DNA of 64,000 nucleotides from Branchinecta lynchi (lineage: Eukaryota > Arthropoda > Branchiopoda > Anostraca > Branchinectidae), in contig JAKZAP010000018.1 in NCBI GenBank assembly GCA_023053575.1, positions 21,872,641 to 21,936,640 on the forward strand, read 5' to 3'. Below the pieces are notes generated by a model. The model worked only from the letters and a program-made list of their open reading frames with translations, did no database searches and had not been told where the DNA came from. The position numbers were made by a program, and so were the translations under genes. Shown here piece after piece: positions 50,760 through 64,000 of the stretch (positions within the stretch are counted from its first letter, which is position 1; every line of letters starts with the position of its first letter).

Positions 50760-51500
50760 TACTCCGTTTTATCTTTCTGTTCAGGTACTGTAAATTTCCG
50801 TTCGCCAACATGAATATTTCTGTTTAAGCCGAAATTTCCATTTAGATATATTTCAGAAGTTTTCCGTACGAGAGTGGTGAATTTCAGTCTGATTTTAACG
50901 CTGGTGTACAGAAAATTTCTGTTTCGCGAGAAACCGAAAGTTTTCTGTTTTCTGTCATACATATTTACGCCCGGGACACAGAAATTTTCAGTTTAACAAG
51001 AAACGGCAATTTTTCTTTTGAGGTTCAGAAAAATACGCTACTGTACAGGATTATTCCGTTTTTAAAGAAAAATAAGATTTGGATTCTCCCCGCGCCGTTC
51101 AGCAATAGGAAACTTCAGTACCTGAACAATTATATTTATGCTGGGATAGGGAACATTTCATTTTTGGCAAGAAACGGAAGTTTCCGGTTGAGCTCCAGAA
51201 AATGTACATTCAGCAACAGCAAACTTCACCACATGAACAATTCATATTTATTTTTATACTGTGATACGGAATTTTTTCTTTTTAGCAAGAAACGGAAATT
51301 TTCGGTTCAGCTCCAGGAAATTTACAACAATTCATATCTATTTGTATGCTGGCATACGGAATTTTTCTTTTTAGCAAGAAACGGGCAGTTTTACATTAAG
51401 CTTCAACAAATTTACGTCCAGCAACAGGAAACTTCAGCACCTGAACAACTTATATAGCAAGAAGCGTTAAGTTTTTCGTTGAGCTTTAAACAAATCACGC
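50760..51500. repeat. Degenerate tandem repeat, about 105-bp unit
   Basis: 'agcaagaaacggaaattttc', 'cagcaacaggaaacttcag' and 'tttatgctgggata' variants recur about four to six times. Overlapping frames on both strands read partly through it but share no conserved protein. A related block occurs near 53.34-53.65 kb. Confidence 0.5.
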
Positions 51501-51566
51501 TACTCTACAGGATATTCCATTCGGAGAGAAAAATAAGACCGCCGCAGATATTTAGCAAATAAATAA

Positions 51567-51825
51567 ATATTCCTTGAGCTCAAGCTGACTTTGAGACATT
51601 TATTCAAATACTGTACACAAAGGATATGTCAGCTGCGATGCTTCATCATCGATATTTCGGCCCTTCTTCGCAAGGGTCCTCTTCAGGCTATCAATCTTCA
51701 CGGTCAACTTCGGGAAAGGAAACAAACCTGCAATCATCGCTGCCAAAGCATCGCAGCTGACATATCCGTTTTATGCATCATTTGAATAGATGTTTCAAAG
51801 TCATCTTGGGCTCAAGGAATATCTG
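51567..51825. repeat. Foldback MITE related to the 25.6-kb palindrome
   Basis: Inverted ends 'tattccttgagc..caag..tgactttga'. The interior has 'gatatttcggcccttcttcg' and 'tcagctgcgatgct' against its mirror 'agcatcgcagctga'. No ORF. It is less perfect than its relative at 25.63 kb. Confidence 0.6.
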
Positions 51826-52069
51826 GCGCTTTAAGCAAGTTAGAAAGTCATTTATAAGCAAAACCCTTGAGGTAGAAATGAAAATGGGCCCTTGGGAATC
51901 AGAAAAATGTATCTTTTGGTAAAAAGTTTTTTTTTTTTTCACTTTGGAGTTAATATATATATGCACTTTAGAGGGGCTAAAAACTCATCTGTAAGCATGT
52001 ACTTGAGATACAAATGATCATGGGCCCTTGGGGACTATGAAAGTTTATCGTTAGATCAGAAACACCTCT

Positions 52070-52760
52070 TCTTGTCAGTTATCAAGTTTCCTTCGGGTCC
52101 GACCAACCGTTCACAAGTTACATCACACAAAATTTTGGTAATCCGGATTCCAGTTAACAGTACGACATCCGCGACCCAAGCTCTTTCCAACTGTCAAGTT
52201 TCATTTGTGTCCGATGCCCCGTTTAAAAGTTATGTTCTCCCTCTTCTACCCCCCCACCATGGTCGGGTAGGTGCCTGCCAAGTTTCTTCGTCCTACTATA
52301 TCTGGAAGTACCTTAACCCGTGATAACCGTAATTCAGGGACCCACCCTCGAGCTCCCCCTAGAGTGCCCGGATCCGATCCGGCTATGTCAACGATGCACC
52401 TGTGCTTGCTCTTCCCATCAAGTTTCGTCCTGATCCCTCCACTATAAGCGTGTCACGATATCTTTGGTACCCCCTCCACCTCCCCCCAAAGTTGTTGGAT
52501 CCAGTCCAGACGGAGAAAGGGACATGTGAGGCATGTCATTTAGGTCCGATCACCCGTTAGGCATGACTGAATATTCCGGATTCCCCCTCCCTCCACTCCC
52601 CCCACGATGGTCGAATCGGGGAAGTGACTATTTTCAAGTCAGTTTGGTCTGGTCCCTGATATGCCTGCCAATTTTCATCGTCGTAGCACATCTGGAAGTA
52701 CCCTAGCCCGTGATCAACGTACCGACCGACCGACAAAAAGATTGATCGGTGTATGGCACT
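52070..52760 (+). repeat. Dispersed repeat of the caagtttcat family, ending in ccgaccgac
   Basis: Several diverged blocks ('gtcaagtttcatttgtgtcc', 'ggatccgatccggctatgtc', 'gccaattttcatcgtcgtag'). The last block ends at 'gtaccgaccgaccgac' (52718-52733). Open frames nearby are not conserved. From 52.8 to 53.65 kb there is only weak repeat sequence. Confidence 0.45.
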
Positions 52761-53786
52761 TGGGCGGAAGGCAAGTGACATGGGAACCGGGACAAAACCA
52801 AAGTGTTGCTCTCGCAACACAAAAAGATTTGGCTTCTTCCTCAGTGCCGTTGAACAACAAGAAACTTGTAAGAAACACTGTTTCCAACCGTTCTCGAGTA
52901 GAAATAACCGGTTTTGTTCCAAGTTAAAAATGCCCAGTAAGTTCGAAAGTATTAGTAGCCAACTTCAATTGTACTTTTTTTGCCCATGTAAAAGCCATAG
53001 AATTATTTGAAAAACCTCACTGCAATCCGTGCTTTTATGTTCGATTTTCTGTTAAGTTGAACAAAAACTGAACCAATTTGAAGATTTAATGTCTCGTCTA
53101 CAATGTCAAAGCCTCAACTTGCAAATTATAATGAGTACTGGCATTCCTAGATATTCTAAAGAAAGTACTTAACTTTTGGTATAAATACAGTTAAAGAATT
53201 TTAAAATATCCATTAACAAGGTAGCCTCGAAATTTTTCTTCAGATGAATGAGATCCAAGTACTCTGACTAAGAAATTTTGAATTTATGGAAGGATGGCCC
53301 TCTTCCCAATCCCCCAGCGGGCCCCGGCCCTTGCACTGGAACGGAAAGGTGTCAGATAGTTTTCCCTTCAGGAACGGATAAAGTACTGTAACGGCTGTTG
53401 CCGACATTTTTCTGTTCCTGAAATGAACTTTTTCGTCCGTATACAGTACATTTTACACCACCTTAACAGGAATCTTCTTTTTTTTTCCATCGAACTTTAA
53501 TGCTTGGATACAACAACTTTCTGCCCGTGAACAGAAATCTTTTCGTCCCAGAAAACTGCTGCAGCGGGACAGGAATATTATGTTCAGCAGCAGAAAGTTT
53601 AAGGGTGCAGAAACTTTCCGTTTTTCAAGAGATTTTGGGTGTCCCCCTCCAGCCAACCCCCCCCCCCCCAGTTATCGGATCCGATCTAAACTTAACAATG
53701 AACATCCAAGACACTTGTTCTTGATACCTGTCAAGTTTAATGCACGCCCGATTGTCCGTTTCAAAGTTATGAATGTTACTAATTTC

Positions 53787-54165
53787 CGGATTTCCCATCT
53801 TGCCAATCCACCATTGATGGCTGGATCGGGGATCCGATCAGTCTTGACTGACTGTCTGTCTTTCTGTCTGTCTTGACTGACTGTCTGCATGTTTCGACTG
53901 ACTGTCTGTCTGTCTTGACTGACTGTCTTGAATGACTGTCTTGACTGACTGACTGTTTGTCTGTCTGTCTTGACTGACTGACTGACTGTCGGTCTGTCTT
54001 GACAGACAGACAAACAGTCAGTCAGTCAAGACAGACAGACAGTCAGTCGAAACATGCAGACAGTCAGTCAAGACAGACAGAAAGACAGACAGTCAGTCAA
54101 GACTGATCGGATCCCCGATCCAGCTATCAATGGTGGATTTGCAAGATGGGAAATCCGGTCTGTCT
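53787..54165. repeat. Large palindrome at the head of the satellite
   Basis: Left arm from about 53792 ('ggatttcccatcttgccaat', 'ggatcggggatccgatcag', first satellite units) is mirrored by the right arm ending near 54162 ('gatcggatccccgatcc', 'attgcaagatgggaaatcc'-like). The centre is near 54000, where the strand of the 21-bp units flips. The arms differ at only a few positions, so the inversion is recent. Confidence 0.75.
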
Positions 54166-54341
54166 TGACTGACTGACTGACTGTCTGTCTGTCTGTCTTA
54201 ACTGATATTTTGATGTTGATTTAACTGACTGTCTGTCTGTCTGACTGTCTGTCTGTCTGACTGTCTGTCTGTCTGTCCTAACTGATCTTTTGATTTTGAT
54301 GTAACTGACTGTCTGTCTGTCTTGACTGACTGTCTGTCTGA

Positions 54342-54379
<38 letters not shown>

Positions 54380-56329
54380 TGACTGTCTGTCTGTCTGTAT
54401 CGACTGACTGTCTGTCTGTCTTGACTGACTGTCTGTTTGTCTTGACTGACTGTCTGTCTGTCTTGACTGAGTGTCTGTCTGTCTTGACTGACTGTCTGTC
54501 TGTCTTGACTGATTGTCTGTCTGTATCGACTGACTGTCTGTCTGTCTTGACTGACTGACTGTCTGTCTGTTTGTCTGTATGTCTGTCTTGAGTAACTGTC
54601 GTATGTCTGTCTATCTTGACTGGCTGTCTGTCTTGACTGACTGTCTTTCTGTCTTTCCTGACTGACCGTCTGTCTTTCCTGACTGACTGACTGTCTGTCT
54701 GTCTGTCTTGACTGACTGTTTGTCTGTCTGTCTTGACTGACTGTCTGTCTGTCTGTTTTGACTGACTGTCTGTCTGTCTGTCTTGACTGACTGTCTTGTA
54801 TGTCTTTACTGACTGTCTGTCTGTCTTGACTGACTGTCTGTCTGACTGTCTTGACTGACTGTATGTCTGTCTGTCTTTCCTGACTGACCGTCTGTCTTTC
54901 CTGACTGACTGACTGTCTGTCTGTCTGTCTTGACTGACTGTCTTTCTGTCTGTCTTGACTGACTGTTTGTCTGTCTGTCTTGATTGACTGTCTTTATGTC
55001 TGTCTTGACTGACTGTCTGTCTGTCTGTTTTGACTGACTGTCTGTCTGTTTTGACTGACTGTCTGTCTGTCTGTCTTGATTGTCTGTCTGTCTGTCTTGA
55101 CTGACTGTCTGTATGTTTCGACTGTCTGTCTGTCTTGACTGACTGTATGTCTGTCTGTCCTGACTGACTGACTGTCTGTCTGTCTGACCTGACTGACTGA
55201 CTGTCTGTCTGTCTTGACTGACTGTCTGTATGTTTCGACTGACTGTCTGTCTGTCTTGACTGACTGTCTGTATGTTTCAACTGACTGTCTGTCTGTCTTG
55301 ACTGACTGTCTGTCTGTCTTGACTGACTGTCTGTCTTTCTGTCTTGACTGCCTGTCTGTTTGTCTTGACTGACTGTCTGTCTGCCTGTCTGTCTGTCTTG
55401 AGTGACTGTCTATCTGTATTGGCTGACTGTCTGTCTTGGCTGACTGTCGGTCTTTCTGTCTGTCTTGACAGACTGTCTGTATGTTTCGACTGTCTGTCTG
55501 TCTTGACTGACTGTATGTCTGCAGACTGACTGACTGTCTGTCTATCTGACCTGACTGACTGACTGTCTGTCTGTCTTGACTGACTGACTGACTATGTGTC
55601 TTTCTTGACTGACTGACTGACCTTGTGTCTCTCTTGACTGACTGTCTCTCTGTCTGTCTGTCTTAACTGACTGTCTGTCTGTCTTGACTGACTGTCTGTC
55701 TGTCTTGACTGACTATCTGTTTTTCTTGACTGACTGTCTGTCTGTCTTGTCTGTCTGTCTTGACTGACTGTCTGTATGTTTCGACTGACTGTCTGTCTGT
55801 CTTGACTGACTGTCTGTCTGTCTCTCTGTCTGTCTGTCTGTCTTGACTGACGGTCTGTCTGACTTCACTGACTGTCTGTCTTTCTTGACTGACTGACAGT
55901 ATGTCTGTCTGTCCTGACTGACTGACTGTCTGCCTGTCTTGACTGACTGACAGTCTGTCTGTCTGTCTGTTTTGACTGACTGTCTGTACGTCTTGACTGC
56001 CTGTCTGTCTGTCTTGACTGACTGTCTGTCTTTCTGTCTTTCTTGACTGACTGTCTGCATGTTTCGACTGACTGTCTGTCTGTCTTGACTGACTGTCTTG
56101 ACTGACTGTCTTGAATGACTGACTGTTTGTCTGTCTGTCTTGACTGACTGACTGACTGACTGTCGGTCTGTCTTGACTGACTGACTGACTGTCTGTCTTA
56201 ACTGATATTTTGATGTTAATTAAACTGACTGTCTGTCTGTCTTGACTGACTGTCTGTCTGTCTGACTGTCTGTCTGTCTGACTGTCTGTCTGTCTGTCCT
56301 AACTGATCTTTTGATTTTGATGTAACTGA

Positions 56330-56363
<34 letters not shown>

Positions 56364-59300
56364 TGACTGTCTGTCTGTCTGTATCGACTGACTGTCTGTC
56401 TGTCTTGACTGACTGTCTGTTTGTCTTGACTGACTGTCTGTCTGTCTTGACTGAGTGTCTGTCTGTCTTGACTGACTGTCTGTCTGTCGTGACTGATTGT
56501 CTGTCTGTATCGACTGACTGTCTGTCTGTCTTGACTGACTGTCTGTCTGTCTTGACTGACTGACTGTCTGTCTGTTTGTCTGTATGTCTGTCTTGAGTAA
56601 CTGTCGTATGTCTGTCTATCTTGACTGGCTGTCTGTCTTGAATGACTGTCTTTCTGTCTTTCCTGACTGACCGTCTGTCTTTCCTGACTGACTGACTGTC
56701 TGTCTGTCTGTCTTGACTGACTGTTTGTCTGTCTGTCTTGACTGACTGTCTTTCTATCTGTCTTGACTGACTGTCTGTCTGTCTGTTTCGACTGACTGTC
56801 TGTCTGTCTGTCTTGACTGACTGTCTGTATGTCTTGACTGACTGTCTGTCTGTCTTGACTGACTGTCTGTCTGTCTGTCTTGACTGAGTGTCTGTCTGTC
56901 GTTCCTGACTGACCATTTTTCTTTCCTGACTGACTGACTGTTTGTCTGTCTGTCTTGCCTGACTGTCTTTCTGTTTGTCTTGACTGACTGTCTGTCTGTC
57001 TGTTTTGACTGACTGTCTGTCTGTCTGTCGTGACTGACTGTCTTGTATGTCTTTACTGACTGTCTCTCTGTCTTGACTGACTGTCTGTCTGACTGTCTTG
57101 ACTGACTGACTGTCTGTCTGTCTTTCCTGACTGACCGTCTTTCTTTCCTGACTGACTGACTGTCTGTCTGTCTGTCTTGACTGACTGTCTTTCTGTCTGT
57201 CTTGACTGACTGTTTGTCTGTCTGTCTTGACTGACTGTCTTTATGTCTGTCTTGACTGACTGTCTGTCTGTCTGTTTTGACTGACTGTCTGTCTGTCTGT
57301 CTTGACTGTCTGTCTGTCTGTCTTGACTGACTGTCTGTGTGTTTCGACTGTCTGTCTGTCTTGACTGACTGTATGTCTGTCTGTCCTGACTGACTGACTG
57401 TCTGTCTGTCTGACCTGACTGACTGACTGTCTGTCTGTCTTGACTGACTGTCTGTATGTTTCGACTGACTGTCTGTCTGTCTGGACTGACTGTCTGTATG
57501 TTTCAACTGACTGTCTGTCTGTCTTGACTGACTGTCTGTCTGTCTTGACTGACTGTCTGTCTTTCTGTCTTGACTGCCTGTCTGTTTGTCTTGACTGACT
57601 GTCTGTCTGCCTGTCTGTCTGTCTTGAGTGACTGTCGATCTGTATTGGCTGACTGTCTGTCTTGGGTGACTGTCGGTCTTTCTGTCTGTCTTGACAGACT
57701 GTCTGTATGTTTCGACTGACTGTCTGTCTTGACTGACTGTATGTCTGTCTGTCCTGACTGACTGACTGTCTGTCTGTCTGACCTGACTGACTGACTGTCT
57801 GTCTGTCTTGACTGACTGACTGACTATGTGTCTTTCTTGACTGACTGACTGTCTCTCTGTCTGTCTGTCTTAACTGACTGTCTGTCTGTCTTGACTGACT
57901 GTCTGTCTGTCTTGACTGACTATCTGTCTGTCTTGACTGACTATCTGTTTTTCTTGACTGACTGTCTGTCTGTCTTGTCTGTCTGTCTTGACTGACTGTC
58001 TCTATGTTTCGACTGACTGTCTGTCTGTCTTGACTGACTGTCTGTCTGTCTCTCTGTCTTGACTGAATGTCTGTCTGTCTTCACTGACTGTCTGTCTTTC
58101 TGACAGTCTGTCTGTCTGTCCTGACTGACTGACTCTCTGCCTGTCTTGACTGACTGACAGTCTGTCTGTCTGTCTGTCTTGACTGACTGTCTGTCTGTCT
58201 GTCTGTACGTCTTGACTGCCTGTCTGTCTGTCTTGACTGACTGTCTGTCTGTCTGTCTGTACGTCTTGACTGCCTGTCTGTCTGTCTTGACTGACTGTCT
58301 GTCTGTATGTCTGTCTGACAGACTGTCTGTATGTTTCGACTGACTGTCTGTCTGTCTTGACTGACTGTCTGTCTGTCTGTTTTGACTGACTGTCTGTCTG
58401 TTTTGACTGACTGTCTGTCTGTCTGTCTTGACTGACTGTCTTGTATGTCTTTACTGACTGTCTGTCTGTCTTGACTGACTGTCTGTCTTACTGTCTTGAC
58501 TGACTGACTGTCTGTCTGTCTTTCCTGACTGACCGTCTGTCTTTCCTGACTGACTGACTGTCTGTCTGTCTTGACTGACTGTATTTCTGTCTGTCTTGAC
58601 TGACTGTTTGTCTGTCTGTCTTGACTGACTGTCTGTCTGTCTGTTTTGACTGACTGTCTGTCTGTCTGTCTTGACTGTCTGTCTGTCTGTCTTGACTGAC
58701 TGTGTGTGTGTTTCGACTGTCTGTCTGTCTTGACTGACTGTATGTCTGTCTGTCTTGACTGACTGTCTGTATGTTTCAACTGACTGTCTGTTTGTCTTGA
58801 CTGACTGTCTGTCTTTCTGTCTTGACTGCCTGTCTGTTTGTCTTGACTGACTGTCTGTCTGCCTGTCTATCTGTCTTGAGTGACTGTCTATCTGTATTGG
58901 CTGACTGTCTGTCTTGGCTGACTGTCGGTCTTTCTGTCTGTCTTGACAGACTGTCTGTATGTTTCGACTGACTGTCTGTCTTGACTGACTGTATGTCTGT
59001 CTGCCCTGACTGACTGACTGTCGGTCTGTCTGACCTAACTGACTGACTGTCTGTCTGTCTTGACTGACTGACTGACTATGTGTCTTTCTTGACTGACTGA
59101 CTGTCTCTCTGTCTGTCTGTCTTAACTGACTGTCTGTCTGTCTTGACTGACTGTCTGTCTGTCTTGACTGACTATCTGTTTTTCTTGACTGACTGCCTGT
59201 CTGTCTTGTCTGTCTGTCTTGACTGACTGTCTGTATGTTTCGACTGACTGTCTGTCTTGACTGACTGTATGTCTGTCTGCCCTGACTGACTGACTGTCGG

Positions 59301-62300
59301 TCTGTCTGACCTAACTGACTGTCTGTCTGTCTGTCTTGACTGACTGTCTGTGTGTTTCGACTGTCTGTCTGTCTTGACTGACTGTATGTCTGTCTGTCCT
59401 GACTGACTGACTGTCTGTCTGTCTGACCTGACTGACTGACTGTCTGTCTGTCTTGACTGACTGTCTGTATGTTTCGACTGACTGTCTGTCTGTCTGGACT
59501 GACTGTCTGTATGTTTCAACTGACTGTCTGTCTGTCTTGACTGACTGTCTGTCTGTCTTGACTGACTGTCTGTCTTTCTGTCTTGACTGCCTGTCTGTTT
59601 GTCTTGACTGACTGTCTGTCTGCCTGTCTGTCTGTCTTGAGTGACTGTCGATCTGTATTGGCTGACTGTCTGTCTTGGGTGACTGTCGGTCTTTCTGTCT
59701 GTCTTGACAGACTGTCTGTATGTTTCGACTGACTGTCTGTCTTGACTGACTGTATGTCTGTCTGTCCTGACTGACTGACTGTCTGTCTGTCTGACCTGAC
59801 TGACTGACTGTCTGTCTGTCTTGACTGACTGACTGACTATGTGTCTTTCTTGACCGACTGACTGTCTCTCTGTCTGTCTGTCTTAACTGACTGTCTGTCT
59901 GTCTTGACTGACTGTCTGTCTGTCTTGACTGACTATCTGTTTTTCTTGACTGACTGTCTGTCTGTCTTGTCTGTCTGTCTTGACTGACTGTCTGTATGTT
60001 TCGACTGACTGTCTGTCTGTCTTGACTGACTGTCTGTCTGTCTCTCTGTCTGTCTGTCTGTCTTGACTGAATGTCTGTCTGTCTTCACTGACTGTCTGTC
60101 TTTCTTGACTGACTGACAGTCTGTCTGTCTGTCCTGACTGACTGACTCTCTGCCTGTCTTGACTGACTGACAGTCTGTCTGTCTGTCTGTCTTGACTGAC
60201 TGTCTGTCTGTCTGTCTGTACGTCTTGACTGCCTGTCTGTCTGTCTTGACTGACTGTCTGTCTGTATGTCTGTCTGACAGACTGTCTGTATGTTTCGACT
60301 GACTGTCTGTCTGTCTTGACTGACTGTCTGTCTGTCTGTTTTGACTGACTGTCTGTCTGTCTGTCTTGACTGACTGTCTTGTATGTCTTTACTGACTGTC
60401 TGTCTGTCTTGACTGACTGTCTGTCTTACTGTCTTGACTGACTGACTGTCTGTCTGTCTTTCCTGACTGACCGTCTGTCTTTCCTGACTGACTGACTGTC
60501 TGTCTGTCTTGACTGACTGTATTTCTGTCTGTCTTGACTGACTGTTTGTCTGTCTGTCTTGACTGACTGTCTGTCTGTCTGTTTTGACTGACTGTCTGTC
60601 TGTCTGTCTTGACTGTCTGTCTGTCTGTCTTGACTGACTGTGTGTGTGTTTCGACTGTCTGTCTGTCTTGACTGACTGTATGTCTGTCTGTCTTGACTGA
60701 CTGTCTGTATGTTTCAACTGACTGTCTGTTTGTCTTGACTGACTGTCTGTCTTTCTGTCTTGACTGCCTGTCTGTTTGTCTTGACTGACTGTCTGTCTGC
60801 CTGTCTATCTGTCTTGAGTGACTGTCTATCTGTATTGGCTGACTGTCTGTCTTGGCTGACTGTCGGTCTTTCTGTCTGTCTTGACAGACTGTCTGTATGT
60901 TTCGACTGACTGTCTGTCTTGACTGACTGTATGTCTGTCTGCCCTGACTGACTGACTGTCGGTCTGTCTGACCTAACTGACTGACTGTCTGTCTGTCTTG
61001 ACTGACTGACTGACTATGTGTCTTTCTTGACTGACTGACTGTCTCTCTGTCTGTCTGTCTTAACTGACTGTCTGTCTGTCTTGACTGACTGTCTGTCTGT
61101 CTTGACTGACTATCTGTTTTTCTTGACTGACTGCCTGTCTGTCTTGTCTGTCTGTCTTGACTGACTGTCTGTATGTTTCGACTGACTGTCTGTCTTGACT
61201 GACTGTATGTCTGTCTGCCCTGACTGACTGACTGTCGGTCTGTCTGACCTAACTGACTGACTGTCTGTCTGTCTTGACTGACTGACTGACTATGTGTCTT
61301 TCTTGACTGACTGACTGTCTCTCTGTCTGTCTGTCTTGACTGACTGTCTGTCTGTCTTGACTTGCTGTCTGTCTGTCTTGACTGACTGTCTGTCTGTCTT
61401 GACTGACTGTCTGTCTGTCTTGACTGACTGTCTGTCTGTCTTGACTGACTGTCTGTCTGTCTTGACTGACTGTCTGTCTGTCTTGACTGACTGTCTGTCT
61501 GTCTTGACTGACTGTCCGTCTGTCTGTCTGTCTTGACTGACTGTCTGTCTGTCTGCCATGGCCCACTGTCTGTCTGTCTGTCTGTCTTGACTGACTGTCT
61601 GTCTGTCTGTCTTGACTGACTGTCTGTCTGTCTTACTTACTGTCTGTCTGTTTTGACTGAATATCTGTCTGTATTGACTGACTGTCTGACTGTATTGGCT
61701 GACTGTCTGTCTGTCTGACTGATTGTCTGTCTTCTTGGCTGACTGTCTGTTTGTCTGTCTACCTTGACTGACTGACCGTCTGTCTGTCTGTCTTGGCTGA
61801 CTGTCTGTCTGTCTGTCTGTCCTGACTGACTGACTGTCTGTCTGTCTTGATGGACTGACCGACTGTCTGTCTTTCTTGAATGATTGACTGATCTTCTGTC
61901 TGTCTTTCAGTCTGTCTGTTTGACTGACTGTCTGTCTCTCTTGACTGACTGTCTGTCTCTCTGTCTTGACTGACTGTCTGTCTGTCTGTCTTGACTGACC
62001 GTCTGTCTGTCTGTCTTTTTGACTGACTGACTGTCTGTCTTTTTGACTGACTGACTGTCTGTCTGTCTGTCCTGACTGACTGACTGTCTGTCTGTCTGTC
62101 CTGACTGACTGTCTGTCGGTCTTGACTGACTGTCTGTATGTTTCAACTGTCTGTCTGTCTTGACTGACTGTGTCTGTCTGTCTTGACTGACTGTCTGTCT
62201 GTCTTGACTGACTGTCTGTCTGTCTTGACTGACTGTCCGTCTGTCTGTCTGTGTGTCTTGACTGACTGTCTTTCTGTCTGTCTTGACTGACTGTCTGTCT

Positions 62301-64000
62301 GTCTTGACTGACTGTCTGTCTGTCTTGACTGACTGTCTGTCTGTCTTGACTGACTGTCTGTCTTGACTGATTGTCTGTCTGTCTGTCTTCTTGGCTGACT
62401 GTCTTTTTGTCTGTCTATCTTGACTGACTGACTGTCTGTCTGTCTGTCCTGACTGACTGACTGTCTGTCTGTCTTGACGGACTGACCGACTGTCTGTCTT
62501 TCTTGACTGATTGACTGATCTTCTGTCTGTCTTTTTGCCTGTCTGTTTGACTGTCTGTCTCTCTGTCTTGACTGACTGTCTGTCTGTCTATCTTGACTGA
62601 CTGACTGTCTGTCTGTCTTTTTGACTGACTGACTGTCTGTCTTTTTGACTGACTGACTGTCTGTCTGTCTGTCCTGACTGACTGACTGTCTGTCTGTCTG
62701 TCCTGACTGACTGACTGTCTGTCTGTCTGTCTTGACTGACTGCCGGTCTGTCTGTCTTGACTGACTGCCGGTCTGTCTGCCTTGACTGACTGTCTGTCTG
62801 CCTTGACTGACTGTCTGTCTGTCTGTCTCGACTGCCTGTCTGTGTGTCTTGACTAACTGTCTTTCTGTCTTGACTGACTGTTTGTCTGTCTGTCTTGACT
62901 GACTGTCTGTCTGTCTTGACTGACTGTCTGTCTGTCTTTACTGACTGTCTGTCTGTCTTGACTGACTATCTGTTTTTCTTGACTGACTGTCTGTCTGTCT
63001 TGTCTGTCTTGACTGTCTGTCTGTCTGTCTTGACTGACTGTGTGTGTGTTTCGACTGTCTGTCTGTCTTGACTGACTGTATGTCTGTCTGTCTTGACTGA
63101 CTGTCTCTATGTTTCAACTGACTGTCTGTTTGTCTTGACTGACTGTCTGTCTTTCTGTCTTGACTGCCTGTCTGTTTGTCTTGACTGACTGTCTGTCTGC
63201 CTGTCTATCTGTCTTGAGTGACTGTCTATCTGTATTGGCTGACTGTCTGTCTTGGCTGACTGTCGGTCTTTCTGTCTGTCTTGACAGACTGTCTGTATGT
63301 TTCGACTGACTGTCTGTCTTGACTGACTGTATGTCTGTCTGCCCTGACTGACTGACTGTCGGTCTGTCTGACCTAACTGACTGACTGTCTGTCTGTCTTG
63401 ACTGACTGACTGACTATGTGTCTTTCTTGACTGACTGACTGTCTCTCTGTCTGTCTGTCTTAACTGACTGTCTGTCTGTCTTGACTGACTGTCTGTCTGT
63501 CTTGACTGACTATCTGTTTTTCTTGACTGACTGCCTGTCTGTCTTGTCTGTCTGTCTTGACTGACTGTCTGTATGTTTCGACTGACTGTCTGTCTTGACT
63601 GACTGTATGTCTGTCTGCCCTGACTGACTGACTGTCGGTCTGTCTGACCTAACTGACTGACTGTCTGTCTGTCTTGACTGACTGACTGACTATGTGTCTT
63701 TCTTGACTGACTGACTGTCTCTCTGTCTGTCTGTCTTGACTGACTGTCTGTCTGTCTTGACTTGCTGTCTGTCTGTCTTGACTGACTGTCTGTCTGTCTT
63801 GACTGACTGTCTGTCTGTCTTGACTGACTGTCTGTCTGTCTTGACTGACTGTCTGTCTGTCTTGACTGACTGTCTGTCTGTCTTGACTGACTGTCTGTCT
63901 GTCTTGACTGACTGTCCGTCTGTCTGTCTGTCTTGACTGACTGTCTGTCTGTCTGCCATGGCCCACTGTCTGTCTGTCTGTCTGTCTTGACTGACTGTCT
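53847..64000 (+). repeat. Giant satellite, 21-bp unit of TGAC/TGTC tetranucleotides
   Basis: More than 10 kb, continuing past the window. The unit is one T plus two TGAC and three TGTC tetranucleotides (clean 21-bp spacing at about 61360-61510), with variants such as ttcgactg, tttcctgactgaccg and long tgtc runs. Higher-order copies are visible: 60600-61600 matches 63000-64000 at an offset of exactly 2400 bp with one difference seen; others lie about 1938, 2013 and 2226 bp apart. The minus strand has no stop codons in the basic unit in any frame, which explains the long Ser/Gln/Asp/Arg-rich open frames. They are not genes. Confidence 0.9.

Noticed and set aside
54198..63966. Long minus-strand open frames of 80-360 residues rich in Ser, Gln, Asp, Arg and Thr
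   Set aside because: They are by-products of a 21-bp satellite whose minus strand contains no stop codon in any frame; there is no non-repetitive protein sequence.

Overview
The window comes from an animal nuclear genome, most likely an aquatic invertebrate. It has no bacterial-style operons or rRNA. Nearly everything is transposable elements, satellites and inverted repeats, and the elements found (Maverick/Polinton, Ty3/gypsy-type LTR element, LINE with EEP endonuclease and reverse transcriptase) are metazoan types. The species cannot be named from the sequence. No conserved cellular gene could be recognised; one possible host exon lies at about 3.1-3.4 kb.

Layout. 0-12.5 kb: non-coding, with a diverged 1.1-kb tandem duplication, small foldback (MITE-like) elements, a 23-bp poly-G tract and old dispersed repeats. 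12.5-23.7 kb: a decayed LINE (PHD-finger ORF1, endonuclease, reverse transcriptase) split by a 7.0-kb insertion (15537-22560). That insertion has long terminal inverted repeats, a 5-bp target duplication and about 225-bp satellite monomers, but no transposase. 23.7-29.7 kb: MITEs, a large palindrome and a 136-bp tandem array. 29748-48257: a Ty3/gypsy-type element whose 3' LTR was split by a complete 13,661-bp Maverick/Polinton (34392-48052). 48.3-53.8 kb: more diverged repeats. 53.85-64.0 kb and beyond: a giant satellite built of 21-bp units of TGAC/TGTC tetranucleotides.

The Polinton is the main biological content. It has 631-bp terminal inverted repeats with one difference seen, a 6-bp target duplication (cccctc), and a full virus-like gene set: protein-primed-type family B DNA polymerase with a SAP-like N-terminal ORF, FtsK/HerA-type packaging ATPase, adenain-like protease, retrovirus-type integrase with a zinc-ribbon ORF, double-jelly-roll major capsid protein, penton-like minor capsid protein, pVI-like and pX-like core/minor proteins, a fibre-like protein, a membrane protein, and a small gene carried once in each TIR.

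The most interesting signal is how the Polinton appears to express its enzymes. Polymerase, protease and integrase each lie in the -1 frame of an upstream ORF. Each overlap contains a correctly phased canonical slippery heptamer (A AAA AAG, A AAA AAC, T TTA AAA). All 12 other gene starts sit in a shared AT-rich context ending in TAAATG, usually TAATAAATGG, and these three enzymes lack it. That pattern suggests a retrovirus-like programmed -1 frameshifting strategy in a double-stranded DNA element. The alternative is three homopolymer indels, either mutations or assembly errors.
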